A DNA stretch of 64,000 bases. Source: Montifringilla adamsi. Taxonomy: Eukaryota; Chordata; Aves; Passeriformes; Passeridae. Of this stretch, positions 1 through 10,900 are shown in pieces. The notes under the pieces are model-generated. The model saw only the letters and a program-made list of their open reading frames with translations. It was not told where the DNA came from and made no database searches. Both the position numbers and the translations under genes were made by a program. The stretch spans positions 5,345,679 to 5,409,678 of the forward strand of contig JAGGNK010010337.1 of the NCBI GenBank assembly GCA_017590115.1, in the 5' to 3' direction. Each line of letters starts with the position of its first letter. Position 1 is the first letter of the stretch.

Positions 1-451
1 CCACCCTGGCTGGCACCTGGCTCAGGGCACAATACCCAGCTTGGCTCTGCCAGCACTACACCACACTATTGCCACGCTCAGTGAATTTTTCAGCAGCAGA
101 ATATAAACATTTCTAGTGAAGTGCACTTAGTGTGAGTTGCTTTGCCAAGAGCTGTTGCCTCCCTTTCTCTTCACTATGATTATGAGAGAGAGTTCTGTTT
201 AAGCAAGAAAACAAATTGTCCACACCTCCTCCCTCCCCACTGGGCATCCATCACCCAGGGCAAGGGCAGTGTGGTCTGGAGGGGACGCTGGCAGCATGGG
301 TGGGCACAGGGTGTCCCTGTGTCACCTGCACTGGGAATGAGGTGAGGGTCTAAGTTTTTGTAAACTCCCCCACAGCCCCTGCCATCTGTAGGTGCTGCAA
401 GTCCCAGCCTCAAAGGTAATGAGGCTACAGGGGACAGACTGCCATGAGCTG

Positions 452-560
452 GTGCACAGGGATGAAAACCAGAGGGAAATTAAGTGGCTTGCCCAGGGTG
501 ATGGGTGGGTGCAGTGGCAGAGGAAGGCTCTGTATGAGCCCCATGCTGCCCCTTGTCCCC
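452..560 (-). repeat. MIR/CORE-SINE-like remnant, antisense
   Basis: The + strand reads ttaagtggcttgcccagggt followed by a cagtggcagag block and then an aggctctg block. This is the reverse complement of the conserved MIR core (gtgaccttgggcaagtcacttaa) and its flanks, in the right order and spacing. It is heavily diverged, as expected for an element inherited from an early amniote. The edges are approximate. A RepeatMasker search with amniote MIR consensus sequences would settle it. Confidence 0.6.
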
Positions 561-819
561 ATGCCCACAGCCACCTGCCCATGGGACCCCAGCCCCACAT
601 CCTACTTTGGCCTCTTCACTGCTCAGCTCAGACATGAAGGCATCAGTTGCTAGGCCTGGCAGCACATTTATCCTGCCCAAAAAGCCCCAGCCTGAAGAAG
701 TGATCCCTTACAAGGTGTGAACCCCTGGCCTGGAGGAGATGCTGCCACCCAGCCCTCTGACAATAAGAGCTGCAAACAAAGACCAGCACTGAAACACAGC
801 AGCAATGCTAAAAGAAAGG

Positions 820-843
820 AAAAAAAAAAAAAAAAAAAAAAAA
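820..843 (+). repeat. A24 homopolymer tract
   Basis: An uninterrupted run of 24 A, preceded by A-rich sequence and followed by gaggaagaaat. It may be a simple microsatellite or the tail of an unrecognised retroposon. No convincing polyadenylation signal or coding homology lies just upstream. Confidence 0.8.
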
Positions 844-3800
844 GAGGAAGAAATGCCTGAAAGATACATAGCTGGGATTCCAGAACCCCTCAGAGGTATT
901 TGGGCTTAGCCAACAGGCTCGGGTTTTTTTTTTCAAAGCCATTAATTGCACAACAGAGACATATCTGCACCACTCCAACTCTTTGCAGCAAATAAGGGCC
1001 CCACATATATTGTCTAAAATGCATCACCCTCCGTGCTCCATGCCATCAGCTCCCTTGGGCACTTGGAAAAATAACCCATTCCATGGTGGTATTTGCAGCT
1101 GGCACTCGTGTCTGATTTTCTGCAGAGTATTGAAAGGGTGCTCAAACCATGCACCTCCCAAGGGTGCATCTGAAATGCAGGAGCTGCATCCATAGGGGCA
1201 GAGGGTTGGAAATCCCACCCTGATCACCTGGGCAGCTTTTCTGAGCTGGTTGCACAACGAGGCCAAGGGAAAAGTCTTCAAGAAGCTGCACCGAGGCAAT
1301 ACTGGTGCACATAAGGACTGCAGCCCCGTCTGGCATGGCCCATCACTGGCATTGCCATCAGCCACACAGTGATGGCTGCTCTGTTGGAGCTGCTGGAGAG
1401 GATCTCAGAAACAGCTGTTGTGCCTCATTTTTTGGGAAAGACCTTACTAAAAGCTCACTTGTTTTCTCTCATGGATCCAGCAATATGCAGCCAGACTGAC
1501 CAGTTCATACTGATACTCCTGTGAGCAGGATAAAACATTCTTAAGGGTGATCCCTGAGTTTTCCAAGTGCAAACAGAGCAAAGTGGTGTGTGTGAGGGTG
1601 CCTTGCTGCAAGATGAGACACAGACACCCTGAGAGGACATGGTGTGCTCCGGCTCAGAGGCAGGGGGCATCCCTGCACACCACCTTCTCACTGCTCAGCT
1701 CCTCCCTGGGAAACACAGGGATGCCTCCCACTAGAACTGCCTTCCAGAACATTCTCATCAGGCCATCCCTGCAGGGACACAGTGATGGGTCACCATCTTC
1801 ACCCCAAAGAACTCCTGGTCCAAAGGGTTTCCTGCTGTCTCCTGTAACGTTTCACTTGCAGGATGTTTTGACTCTGAGCTTGCTCTGTAGACAGACCCAT
1901 ATTTGTACAATGCTGTAAAGAGCAAACTTCATCCCTGGTGCTTGGAAGAACTAATTCTGCCTGCTGGAGCTTTTATTGGTCATTTAACAATCCTGGACCA
2001 CTTCTTCCCCATGACATTCCAATGGGTATTTTGATGGCAATGCTTAAAAAAAAAAAAGGAAAACAGGAAATGGTGATGTGCTTAGCTGTTAATATAGGCA
2101 CAGACACATTTTACTTCTCTGCTACTCTGCTTGTTGCACATTTTTGACACAAATAATCAGACAAAACTTGGAGCCTTCTGGGCTTCCTCTGCAATGAAAA
2201 GAAGCTGGGGTGAGGGCAGGCATTTCTCCTTTGTTACCCTATTCTACCCTTCTTGGAAACTCCTTTTGGGAAGCTGCTAGCTGAGCTGGAGTCCTCCTTG
2301 GCAACCAAGGATAGACAACCAAGAGATGTTTGCTGTTCCACAGATGATGGGGAGAAGGGACACTTTTCTCCCTTTCTGGGATCATTTAGGACCCTGGCAC
2401 CCCTTGTCCTCCTCCTTTTGGGCCACGCTGCAGACAGCATCCCAACAAACAGACCTACTGAGCTTCACTTGCTGAACATCCTTTATGCTTTTTCAATTCC
2501 TCCCTCACACTTGGCCACAGGGACACCTCTCCACCCCACATGCTCCTTCCCATGGCCTCTTGAGCCATGTGAGGCTGCTCACACTGGAGTTTTTCTCTAG
2601 CCACTGGGGACATTGAATTTTAAAAGACATTACAGGAATATCAAGTCTGTCCAGCCCATAAAAAAATGCATAGTTTGTCCTCCATATAAACAGGGGTGAA
2701 AACACTACCCTGTTTTCACTGACAGTGCCTTTTACCACTGTCACAAATTCCTCTGGCACGGTGCAATAACTTACAGTGGAATAACTTCATTTTTGCTTTC
2801 TCAGCAACCTCCAGGTCCTTAGGAAGCAAATGCCAATACCTCTTCTGAACACCTTAGTCCAGTAAGTGCTCCAAGGCATTAGCAGATCTGGGCAGGAGTT
2901 AATATGAGTCCCTCTTTCACTCTGAACATGCCAAAAAAGGTGCCCTGCTGATGCCTTAGGGCAACTGGCTTTTTTAGTGCCCATAAAACAATCCTGCAGC
3001 AGAAACCCTCTGGGCTGGGAGCGTGGCCTCAAAATGTTCTTGCTACCCAGGGGTGCCAAGAGTCCTAAAACAGACCTGCCCAGCTTCTGCTTTTGTTTGT
3101 TCCTTGTTGACCAGAGGCCCCAGGTGAATTATTTCTCTCCCTCTTAGTTCTTTGACTTCAATTTTTTTTTGCAGGGACCTTCCATATATCACATCCCCCT
3201 TTGCCAGTGAATCTTTCCCGTTCCAACAGTTTAGTGTGGTCCAGGATCAATATATCTCAGCATGCAAGGACACGGTGTTATTGTCAGGTTCCTGGGTTGT
3301 ACAAAGCAAAAGGTATCACTTTCTTAAAGCCACTGGAAGATGCTCTGGGCCAAGTACAGTTACTCCTCAGCCACTGAACAGCTGCATATAGGACTCTGGC
3401 TAATCCCCCTCCACTCTCACCACGGATAACTTCTTCTAGTCCTCAGTGACCCCCAGCCCACCCTCACCTTCCTTTCAGCTCATCTTGGACATCTCAACCC
3501 AGACCTGTAGGGCATGTCAGTAAAGCAGTCTGGGTTCTCCTGGCTGTCCTCACTCTTGGCACAGGAGGATTTAGGGAGACATATGAGAACACAAACAGGG
3601 GTACCTCTGTAGTGCTGCAGGCACTGAACAGCACCCGAACCATGTACTGCACATCCCTGCTTTGCCCACCTTGTCATTTGGGCTGTAATTGTGAAATAAA
3701 CCAAATGAGCATCACGGGGTGTCTTGGTTGGGCTGGGATCAGGTGACCTCTTCTCTCTTTGGATTCTAGGTGGGAAAGGAAGGGAAAAGTCATGTAAATG

Positions 3801-5091
3801 CTCCTTTCCCTGAAGGTATCTGCTTGGCTCACCTCCCTAGCAGCATCTCTAACATCCATCCTGGCCCTGGACCACTGCATTTCTGCAGTTATTTACATTC
3901 CTCTGCCTTTGCTGAAGCTCACATCCCTGTCTGCGAGGTCCAGGCTGGCCCAAGCTTTCCGGTTTTTCCCCCTTTCCCTGGAAAGCTTTCCGGCCTAAGG
4001 CCACGTGTTGGTGGCCACCCACGAGATGCTTTGATCAGCTCAGATGGGCAGCGCCGCCAGGAGGATTTGCAGTCTGCCCCAACGCTTCCGAGCTGCTGCA
4101 GCAGCAGAGGTTTCCCCTCTGAGTCCCTGACATCCCCTGGTCGTTTCAGGCACCCTTCAGATATTGCTTTTATTTCAGCTCTGTCTTTAGCTTCACTTAG
4201 TTTCAGCTTACTTTGGTTGACTTTGCTTTGTGAGCACTGTCCTCCCTCCTTGAAAATTTAATGGGAACCCACAACCGTAATTTCTCTCCTGAGCTGCACT
4301 GATGACCAGAGGTCAGACAAATGCAAGAGGCAGTGCTTTATTTTTACTCTATTTTCAACGTTTTCAGATGATGCCTTGCTGCAGCCCCATCCACTTTCAA
4401 ACCAAAATGCTTCCTGGCATTTTGCAAGACCCTTGGTGGTCAATGCTGTGCTCTAGAGGCCTTCCTATCCCTCTCTTTCTGCCTTCCTGCCTTCAGGTTT
4501 GCTGAGTCCTTGGCTTTATTGGTCCTTCTCCTGCTCCCCCTTGCCGGCCCTCCTCGCAGGCAATGCCAAGGGCTGGAGTTTGGGGTGGAGGCAGCTATTG
4601 TTCCAGCTATCTGCAGTGTAATGTTCCTTATGACTGTATTAAATGAAGGGCGGAGGTCACACATCCCTAGTTTAAATTAGGTCTCGACTGACCTTTAACA
4701 ATATTACACTCGTGGATCCTCTCATAACTCACCGAATAAACTCCCCGAGGGTTTTACTACCTCACTCTTTCCTTCCTACTGTAAGGATGCCCGAGGCTTA
4801 ATGTGCTTCTCTCCAATTTCGCTTTGATTTCTAATCCTATCCCCTTCCTCTCCCCCCTCAATACAGATATATTCACTCCTTTAAAGGTGGGGGGAAAGAA
4901 CCTGTTCCTTTTCTCTTCTGGGAGACAGCTCTTTCTTTTGTGTCTCTTTCTTCCCTTCCCCGCCCCCCTCCTCTTTCTTGACACAATGCACTATTTATTT
5001 GCACTGAAGGATAACTAAGAAGCAATTAAAAGATCAAAAGGCACAAACACAAGTAGATCCAGTGGCAACTTGTGGGGTTTATTTTGCTGTG

Positions 5092-5113
5092 GCTGCTGCT
5101 GCTGCTGCTGCTG
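5092..5113 (+). repeat. (GCT)7 trinucleotide microsatellite
   Basis: Seven perfect GCT units plus one G. It lies about 2 kb upstream of the inferred IGF2 transcription start and is probably polymorphic in length. No coding role is evident, although a short chance open frame reads through it as a leucine run. Confidence 0.85.
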
Positions 5114-5311
5114 AATCTTCATCAAACTGCTGCCGTGGTTTTCCCCCAGCCAAAGGACACCTCTCTTACTGGGTCGCCTCTTCCTCCAAGCCGACTTTTT
5201 TATGATCGCTATTTTTCACCCCCATTGTTTGCTATTGCAGTTGTTTACTGGAAAATCACTTGTTTTTCTCAGGGAGATTAACCCTCCAAGCTTTCTTTTG
5301 TCTACTCTCAG

Positions 5312-5551
5312 GAGGTCCTTGTGGTGAGCTGGGGGAAGGGAGCTGGGCTCCTTCAGCTATTAACAGTAGCTTACAGCCCTGCTGACCCCCCTGCCAAGGT
5401 TGGGTCCTTTCCTTTGATGGGGTTCTGCTTTTGCAGGGAGGAAAAGGTGCCTTGTTCTTTGTTAAGACCACCTCTGCTGAGCAGTTTGCGAGGATCCACG
5501 ACTCGGATTTACTAAGTCCTGGGCATCTAGGAGAAACTCCAAAAGCCCAAG
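5312..5551 (+). other. Possible non-coding upstream exon
   Basis: A pyrimidine-rich acceptor (ctttcttttgtctactctcag) ends at 5311 and a near-consensus donor (CCCAAG then GTAAGG) starts at 5552. They enclose 240 nt. A second acceptor-like tract (ttctgcttttgcag) lies inside the block. The + strand frames contain stops, so it would be a leader or lncRNA exon rather than coding sequence. IGF2 genes in other vertebrates use several alternative leader exons, which makes this worth recording. Good splice sites also occur by chance at this spacing. Confidence 0.2.
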
Positions 5552-5639
5552 GTAAGGGGAAATCTGGAGCCCTGGCACACGCCGGCACATGCTGAGTCTC
5601 GTGGACGGCCAGGTCACTTCTTTACATGTTTAAATATCA

Positions 5640-5969
5640 GTGTAGGAGCTGAGAATTGATGCCTGTGGTTGAGTCTGATGTGCACGGAACCGCTTCCTCA
5701 GCACCTCCCAGATGTGCCGATGTTTCGCCTGCAGCCTACAGCCCTGACACCAGGACTGCTGGGTGTGATGCGCAGCGACACATCCCAGAGAACAAACAGC
5801 ACAGCAAACAGGAGGATGCTGGGGACGAAAGGAAGGGATGCCCAAAGCCTAGTGAGAAAGGATAATCCTGCCCACGTTTTCTTGGGCACGTTTAGGGCAA
5901 TTCCGACTGCTGAGAGATGAAGCAAACCTCCGATCCTTGGAGGGAAAAATAAAGTACAAACTTGAAAAA

Positions 5970-6003
<34 letters not shown>
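5640..6003 (+). pseudogene. Possible retroposed 3' end with poly(A) tail
   Basis: AATAAA at 5948-5953 is followed about 20 nt later by an uninterrupted A31 run (5973-6003). That arrangement is typical of a reverse-transcribed mRNA 3' end. The sequence upstream (from about 5640) includes a 69-residue open frame, but it resembles no protein I recognise. No clear target-site duplication was found: the only match is gttaag after the tail and at 5461. It may instead be a poly(A)-tailed SINE/LINE remnant or coincidence next to an A-tract. Confidence 0.25.
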
Positions 6004-6006
<3 letters not shown>

Positions 6007-7000
6007 AAGGTATTTTATTGCATGCTGGGGTGAGGACTGCTGCATCCTCGCCCTTTCGCACCACTCGCTATGGCAAGCGCTACCTGAGGCGGGCCAAGCT
6101 GCCGCTCAGTCTCAGGTAGCCTTGCTCCTCTCTGCTCCGACAAGGGTGCGTGCCTGGGGCGCAGCCTGACACGGTGCCCCTGCAGGGGGACACCCTCCGG
6201 GGCAGTGGGGCTGCCTGGGGCTGCCTTTGAAAGCCAGCGGGGTTCCTTCCCGGGCCAGACTTGGAAGGCAGACCTTGGGGAGCTGGCGAGAGCCGGCCGA
6301 TGCAGCCCGGTGTGCAGCGCGGAGCAGCGGGAGCGCGTTCTGCCCGCGCTGCTGCACACACACGGCAAAGCCTGGGAAAAGTCTCTTTGGCTTAGAGGCA
6401 GCAGTGCTCGCCTGCAGGAGCCGGCGGGAAGCCGAGGCGACCCAGCCAGCGGGAACCGCGTCGGGAAGGTGCTCTGCGAGGTGCAAGACCCGGGTGCGGA
6501 GGGGCAGCGTCCATGTTGTCCACAGGGACACGCAGGGGTGGCCGCGGGGGCTCGCTGCCCGCAGCGGGGCAGGCACGGCGGCCGGCCGGGAGTGCCCGTG
6601 CCATGGCCGAGGAGCTCCTCCGAGCCGTTCGGCGGCCGGCGCCGACACCTGTGCCCGTGTGCACCTAGAGCGGCACCCGAGAGAGGACGGACTGGGCGAC
6701 CCCCCCTCTCCCACCCCGCCGGGACTCGGGGCTCGCCACCTCGCAGCGAGAGGCGCTCAAGGGGTGCCCCCCGGTATTTTGGGCAGGGGCTCGGGGTGCG
6801 AATCCACAGCTTTTCCCCTCACCTGCGGGGCGGCCACGGATGCGCGTAGCCCCCCGCCCACCCGGGGCTGGCAGAAGGGGTAAAGCTCCCATCCCGGGTA
6901 GCAGCACGCAAAGAAACCGTGCGGCAAAAACTTTCTGTCCCCTCTTCCCTCCCGAGCTGGACTCCGGAGGGTTACGAGGGAGAAGGAGGGAAGAAAGGAA

Positions 7001-7114
7001 GGGAGGGAGGGAAGAGAGGGGGTTAGACCGCTCTGCAACATTATTGGCTGCGTGGCCGGGCTGGTGCTCGCCGGGAGAGCATGCCCATTGGGGGGGGTAT
7101 AAAAGGTATAAAAG
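7001..7114 (+). promoter_or_regulatory. IGF2: IGF2 core promoter (CCAAT/TATA type)
   Basis: In order: four G-runs at 7001-7022 spaced to allow a G-quadruplex, ATTGG (inverted CCAAT) at 7043-7047 and again at 7087-7091, then TATAAAAG at 7098-7105 and 7107-7114. The two TATA boxes are nine bases apart. Transcription would be expected to begin about 25-30 nt downstream, near 7130-7145. The major mammalian IGF2 promoters P3 and P4 are GC-rich, and P3 has both TATA and CCAAT boxes, so the layout fits a P3-like promoter. The start site itself is inferred, not seen. Confidence 0.8.
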
Positions 7115-7277
7115 CCGGAGCGCCCTGCTTGTCTCCTCGCTCGTGGGGCAGCAGCCGGTAGCAGCGGGCAGCGAGGCAGCCGGTCCCTTCGCCCCGACCA
7201 AAGGGACGCACTCAGTAAACACAAAAGCGAGAGCCACCCAAGGGGCAGCCCAAGCAGGAGAGAAAGAGAAGGGAAGG

Positions 7278-7311
<34 letters not shown>

Positions 7312-7336
7312 AATCAACCCAAAAAAAAAAAAAAAA
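7278..7336 (+). repeat. A27 and A16 tracts inside the IGF2 leader
   Basis: Two adenine runs, 27 and 16 nt, are separated by gggcaaaaatcaaccc and followed by GA-rich sequence. If transcribed as predicted, they lie in the 5'UTR. Long A-tracts in leaders can bind poly(A)-binding protein and are prone to length change. Assembly or sequencing error in run length is possible. Confidence 0.75.
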
Positions 7337-7544
7337 GAAAAAAGAAAAAGGAAAAGGAGAGGAAAAGAAAGCGCTCGCTCGCTCTTTCTCTAGAATAACA
7401 GAATACCTGATCGTAACAAAATAACATCCTTCAGACAAAATCCAGCAGGGACTTGACATACCAAAAAGGCAAGGCGAGGAGAACGTGCCAGGGCGCGGGG
7501 AAGGCAAGCCAAAGCCGCGATCGCTGCCAGGGCAGGAGAGCAGC

Positions 7545-7649
7545 ATGTCAAGCGCCGGGGCACACGCGGATGAGCGCTGCCGGCAGCCCGCCTTCCTCCC
7601 CGGCCCGCCGCCGCCGCAAGAAGTTGAGAGCAGCAGCGGCAGTGCCAAG
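7545..7649 (+). CDS. IGF2: Putative N-terminal extension of IGF2, first coding exon of a long isoform
   Basis: The first ATG of the leader exon (7545-7547, context agcATGt with A at -3) opens 35 codons that run without a stop to the donor, ending exactly on codon AAG. Exon 2 begins GTG CCG AGG immediately before the canonical ATG, in the same frame. A transcript using this junction would therefore encode 38 extra residues before the normal Met, giving a 225-residue precursor. The extension contains Cys-12 and a run of four prolines, and has no hydrophobic signal of its own. The normal signal peptide would then be internal. Mammalian IGF2 also has an isoform extended by an upstream exon, but I see no clear similarity to it. 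Translation is unproven, and the frame could be open by chance in GC-rich DNA. Confidence 0.45.
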
Positions 7650-7867
7650 GTAAGCGCCGCTCCGCGGGCAGAGCACGGTGGGATTCGCCGGGCAGAGCCG
7701 TGCCGCGCCGTGCCGCCCGGGCACCGCCGAGCCATCCCGAGCCGCGCCGGCCCCGCCGTCCCCACGCGTGTCACTAGAGGGACCCCGAGCGCCGGCCCAG
7801 CCGCGGCCGGCGGGGCGGCCCCGCTGCGGTGGGGTGCGCGGGGTATCCCCGGGGGTCCCGCCCGTCG

Positions 7868-7912
7868 CCGGGGATGCTGCCGCCGGGGATGCTGCCTCCG
7901 GGGATGCTGCCG
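7868..7912 (+). repeat. Three tandem 15-bp repeats
   Basis: Three head-to-tail units of ccggggatgctgccg, differing only at the last base of the second unit. They lie about 220 bp inside intron 1, still in the CpG island. Such GC-rich minisatellites next to promoters often vary in copy number. No function is evident from the sequence. Confidence 0.9.
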
Positions 7913-10900
7913 GCGCGGTCCCGCGTGGGGAGCGGCGGAGGGCGGCCGCGGGCGTGCGGGGGCCGGGCCGGGGCTATGCGAGGTCACGCAGGGCTGCGCG
8001 GGCCCCGGCTGCCCGCGGCGCTCCCTCCGCGCCGGGCGGCTGCGGGAGCGGCAGACGCGCGGGGAGGGCACCGGCGGTTCTCCGGCTCCGGAGACCGGGG
8101 AGATTATTAAACTCTCTTCTGCAAAACACTGCGGTGTGTTTGGTCTCGGGAGGGATAAAAATACAGAGAGGAAAAACAAGAAAGCGAAGCCAAAATGGAG
8201 TGAGAGTTAATGGTTGGCGCGCAGCCTTCGACTTTCTGTGATTTTTTAATTTTTTTTTTCTTCTTCTTCCTTCCCAGTTGCTTTTCCCTACAGTAATTGT
8301 TTTAAGAGCGCAACTTGGAATGGTTTTAGCACTCTGTTGAGCAGTAGGGAATTGGGGCACATGAGGGAACTCGGATTTAGCGTAACTGTACCAGCAGATG
8401 TGGCTGCCTCCCCTCCAGCCAAGGGTACTTCAGCAGGGTTGCTGATACGCCAGGTCTTGCTAGGGTGGTGTGGAGCAATCAAGTGTAAAAACAAGGTTTG
8501 TGTGGGTGGTTTTAAACAGACACCTCGGGAGAGCCTCTGCTTTCAACCCAGGCTTCCTATACAAAATCTGTAGTTTTCTTCCAAGTGCTGGGATGTGTTT
8601 GGGAGACTGAGGCATGTTTTTCTTCGGGTTTGTTTATTGTCAGATTGTGTGTGTATGTGGGAGGCTTTTTTTTTTTCCTTTTACTTTTACTTTGCAGGGT
8701 TCAACGTGTTGGGATTTTTATTCCTCCTCTTGCCTTGATTTAGAGTGGAATTGAGGAGCCTGGGTCGTGGGGTTTTGTTAAGGATGACTTTGTGCTAAGG
8801 ACATCTGGAGGTATAAAACTGACTGACACTTCTGATTTGACTTCCACTATGCTGTTTTGGACCCAACTTGACAATTTTGGTGGGGGTGAATGGGTCAGAG
8901 CTGTAAATCTTGTTCCATGTTGTTGACACCCACACAAGTTCACTCAGCCTTTCAAAGGGGCTATCCCAGCTCCTGTGAAAATTCATTAAGGGATAAAAGA
9001 TTTGACACCACAGGTCCCCTCCCACCGCTGCATGAAATTTGAGAGCCAAAATGTGTCTGCGTGTGTGTCCCAGCGCTCTTTCTGACAGGTGATCTTTTTT
9101 TCAGCCTGGCTGGAGGAGGGCTGCTGCTCTGACCAGTCAACCCAGAGTTGTCAGTGTGGGTCTTCCCCTTGATTCCTATAGGCTTCAGCACGAGCCCAGC
9201 TTGTCTCACAGAGCACCAGAGAAAAGCGTTTCTGTACTTTTCTTTTTTTAAATAAAGCAAACACAGCAGGTGAGGTCTTATTTTTAGAGGGACCAAGGAG
9301 CTGGTGTGTTTCCAGCAGTGCATACGAGCACTGTAAGTGGCCCACCCTCTCCCAGCTCGTGTCCTGGGGCTGACCTCTCCGATCCTTCTTTGGATTGTCT
9401 TTGCTTTTAAAAGCTGATGAGTGTCTTAGCAGGGAAAGCGATATCGGCCTCCCTCGGCATGGTTGTGTGAGGGGTCAGGAGAGGTGGGGGGCACCAGGGG
9501 AGGAAGTCTGCCTTGGCCTTACAGCCCGGCTCTGAAGGGGTTAAAGTTGCTCTGCCAAGACATAAAGCAAGTTCAACGTGTTGTGGGAATATCATTTGCC
9601 AGTAGACTCCAGTCACCACAGTTCCTGATTTAACAGCTTAACTTGCTGTTAACTTTCCCTGATATACTCCAGGTTTTGGAAGGGAATGCAGAAAGGAGAG
9701 AGGAACAATAAAGAAAGGAGTTAAGTGAGGCTACTAAAACAGACTTAAATCCCTTCCCTGGGTCCTGCCAGCTGTCTTTAGAAGAGTTAAGCAAGATTGC
9801 ATTTCCTTTTTTTTTTCTTTTTTTTTTTTTAATACAATAAATCAAATATTTCTGGGCTGCATACCAAAATTTATGCAATACACTCTTACTCCCCAGTGGG
9901 GTGAGTAAATGGTACTGAATACCCCATTCACCTTTTTCAGCTTGATTTTTCCACAGGCACAGTAGTTCTCCTGCAGCACGTATGGACATGGGGTGCAGGC
10001 AGCGCTTCCCTGCCTGCCCCGGCCCCTGTCCCACAGGCAGAGGAGGCAGGTGCCTCTCTGGGCTCACGGGATGGAAGGCAGAAAGGTGACCCCCACCCCC
10101 GGTGTGGGGTGGAGTGGGCTGCTGATGGGGACGAGCAGTGAAGACAAGAAAAGTGAGGGCTAAAAATAGCAGTAGTATTGCCAGCCTCAGCCATATGAAT
10201 GTCATGCAAGCCAGGTGCCAAGAATCAGAAGGTATTTTATTTTTTTCAAGCCTGAGATAAACAGGAAAACCCCTGGTCCTCCTGAGTAGTTTTTACTCGC
10301 CTGACATCTCAGTGGTCAAAAGTTTTGTGTTTTGAAGCTTGCTTCTTCCAAGCTGTGGGTGGCTGGAAATCTCCTTTCTCTTTTAGATGAAAGGAGAGGC
10401 TCTTCTGTGGCACAGCATGAGGTGATTGCTCTGCCTTCAGGTACCGCTGGGCACCTCATCCCTGTGCCTCTGCCCAAGATGCGGTTCCTGGGTGGTTTTC
10501 AGCTGCCAAGGCACCTGCCTCTCACACTGGCTTTCATTATGCCTTTGCTCCTTGGCACCTCGGGGCGTCATGGCCCAGTGCCCTGGGTGAGGTTGGGTTG
10601 CCCCGTGGGCAGGGGCGGCATTCACTTGGCACTTGAGAGTTGGCACATGCCCACATCCTGCTCCTTCGGGGTTGCCATGCTCAGAACCGGCTCAGCTCCC
10701 CACTCTCCTGGGGTTGTCCACGGAGAGGACTATTGCAGAGAGGCAGATGTTCAGCATCTCTCACAGGCAATCATCAGAGCAGCAAAACATCAGTCTGCCC
10801 TTTTTTTTTTTTCTTTTTTTTGAAGGGGTGGAGTGTGAGGGATGCTGGGATGTGTAAACTGGGCTTTTCCCCTCTGACATGTGCCACTGGGTTTGGGCTG

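Larger units (their letters stand above)
1..5090. other. 5' flanking intergenic DNA, no gene recognised
   Basis: No open frame here resembles a known protein. No insulin B-chain or A-chain signature (CGSHLVEAL-like or GIVEQCC-like) was found on either strand, so INS, the usual upstream neighbour of IGF2, lies outside the window or is missing. The stretch contains a MIR-like remnant near 452-560, an A24 run at 820-843 and a 14-bp perfect palindrome of GCT/AGC units at 4092-4105. The block around 4640-4760 is AT-rich and could hold regulatory sequence, but nothing specific supports that. Confidence 0.7.
7135..7649 (+). other. IGF2: IGF2 leader exon (exon 1)
   Basis: The exon is inferred from the TATA boxes upstream and the consensus donor GCCAAG/GTAAGC at 7649/7650. 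It is about 515 nt and strikingly purine- and A-rich: A27 at 7278-7304, A16 at 7321-7336, and GA-rich sequence up to 7371. No ATG occurs between the TATA boxes and 7545, so the leader has no upstream ATG before the putative extended start. An in-frame TAA sits at 7422-7424. The exon end is well supported; the exact 5' end is not. Confidence 0.7.
6050..8110. promoter_or_regulatory. IGF2: CpG island over the IGF2 promoter and first exon
   Basis: The interval is strongly GC-rich with very frequent CpG, unlike the AT-richer DNA on either side. It covers the CCAAT/TATA promoter, the leader exon and the first few hundred bases of intron 1. CpG density is highest at about 6,400-6,850 and 7,650-8,100. 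Several long open frames on both strands (for example 504 codons at 6665-8179, minus strand) look like products of the stop-poor composition rather than genes: they are rich in Pro, Arg, Ala and Gly and resemble no known protein. Confidence 0.85.

Noticed and set aside
6205..6883. Overlapping 214- and 218-codon + strand open frames upstream of the promoter
   Set aside because: They overlap in different frames within the CpG island, with no signal, domain or repeat-free protein-like composition; neither is supported by splice or start context.
6665..8179. 504-codon minus-strand open frame across the IGF2 promoter
   Set aside because: It runs through the CpG island, A-tracts (read as Phe runs) and the leader exon, is rich in Pro/Arg/Ala and resembles no known protein; it is a by-product of stop-poor GC-rich sequence.
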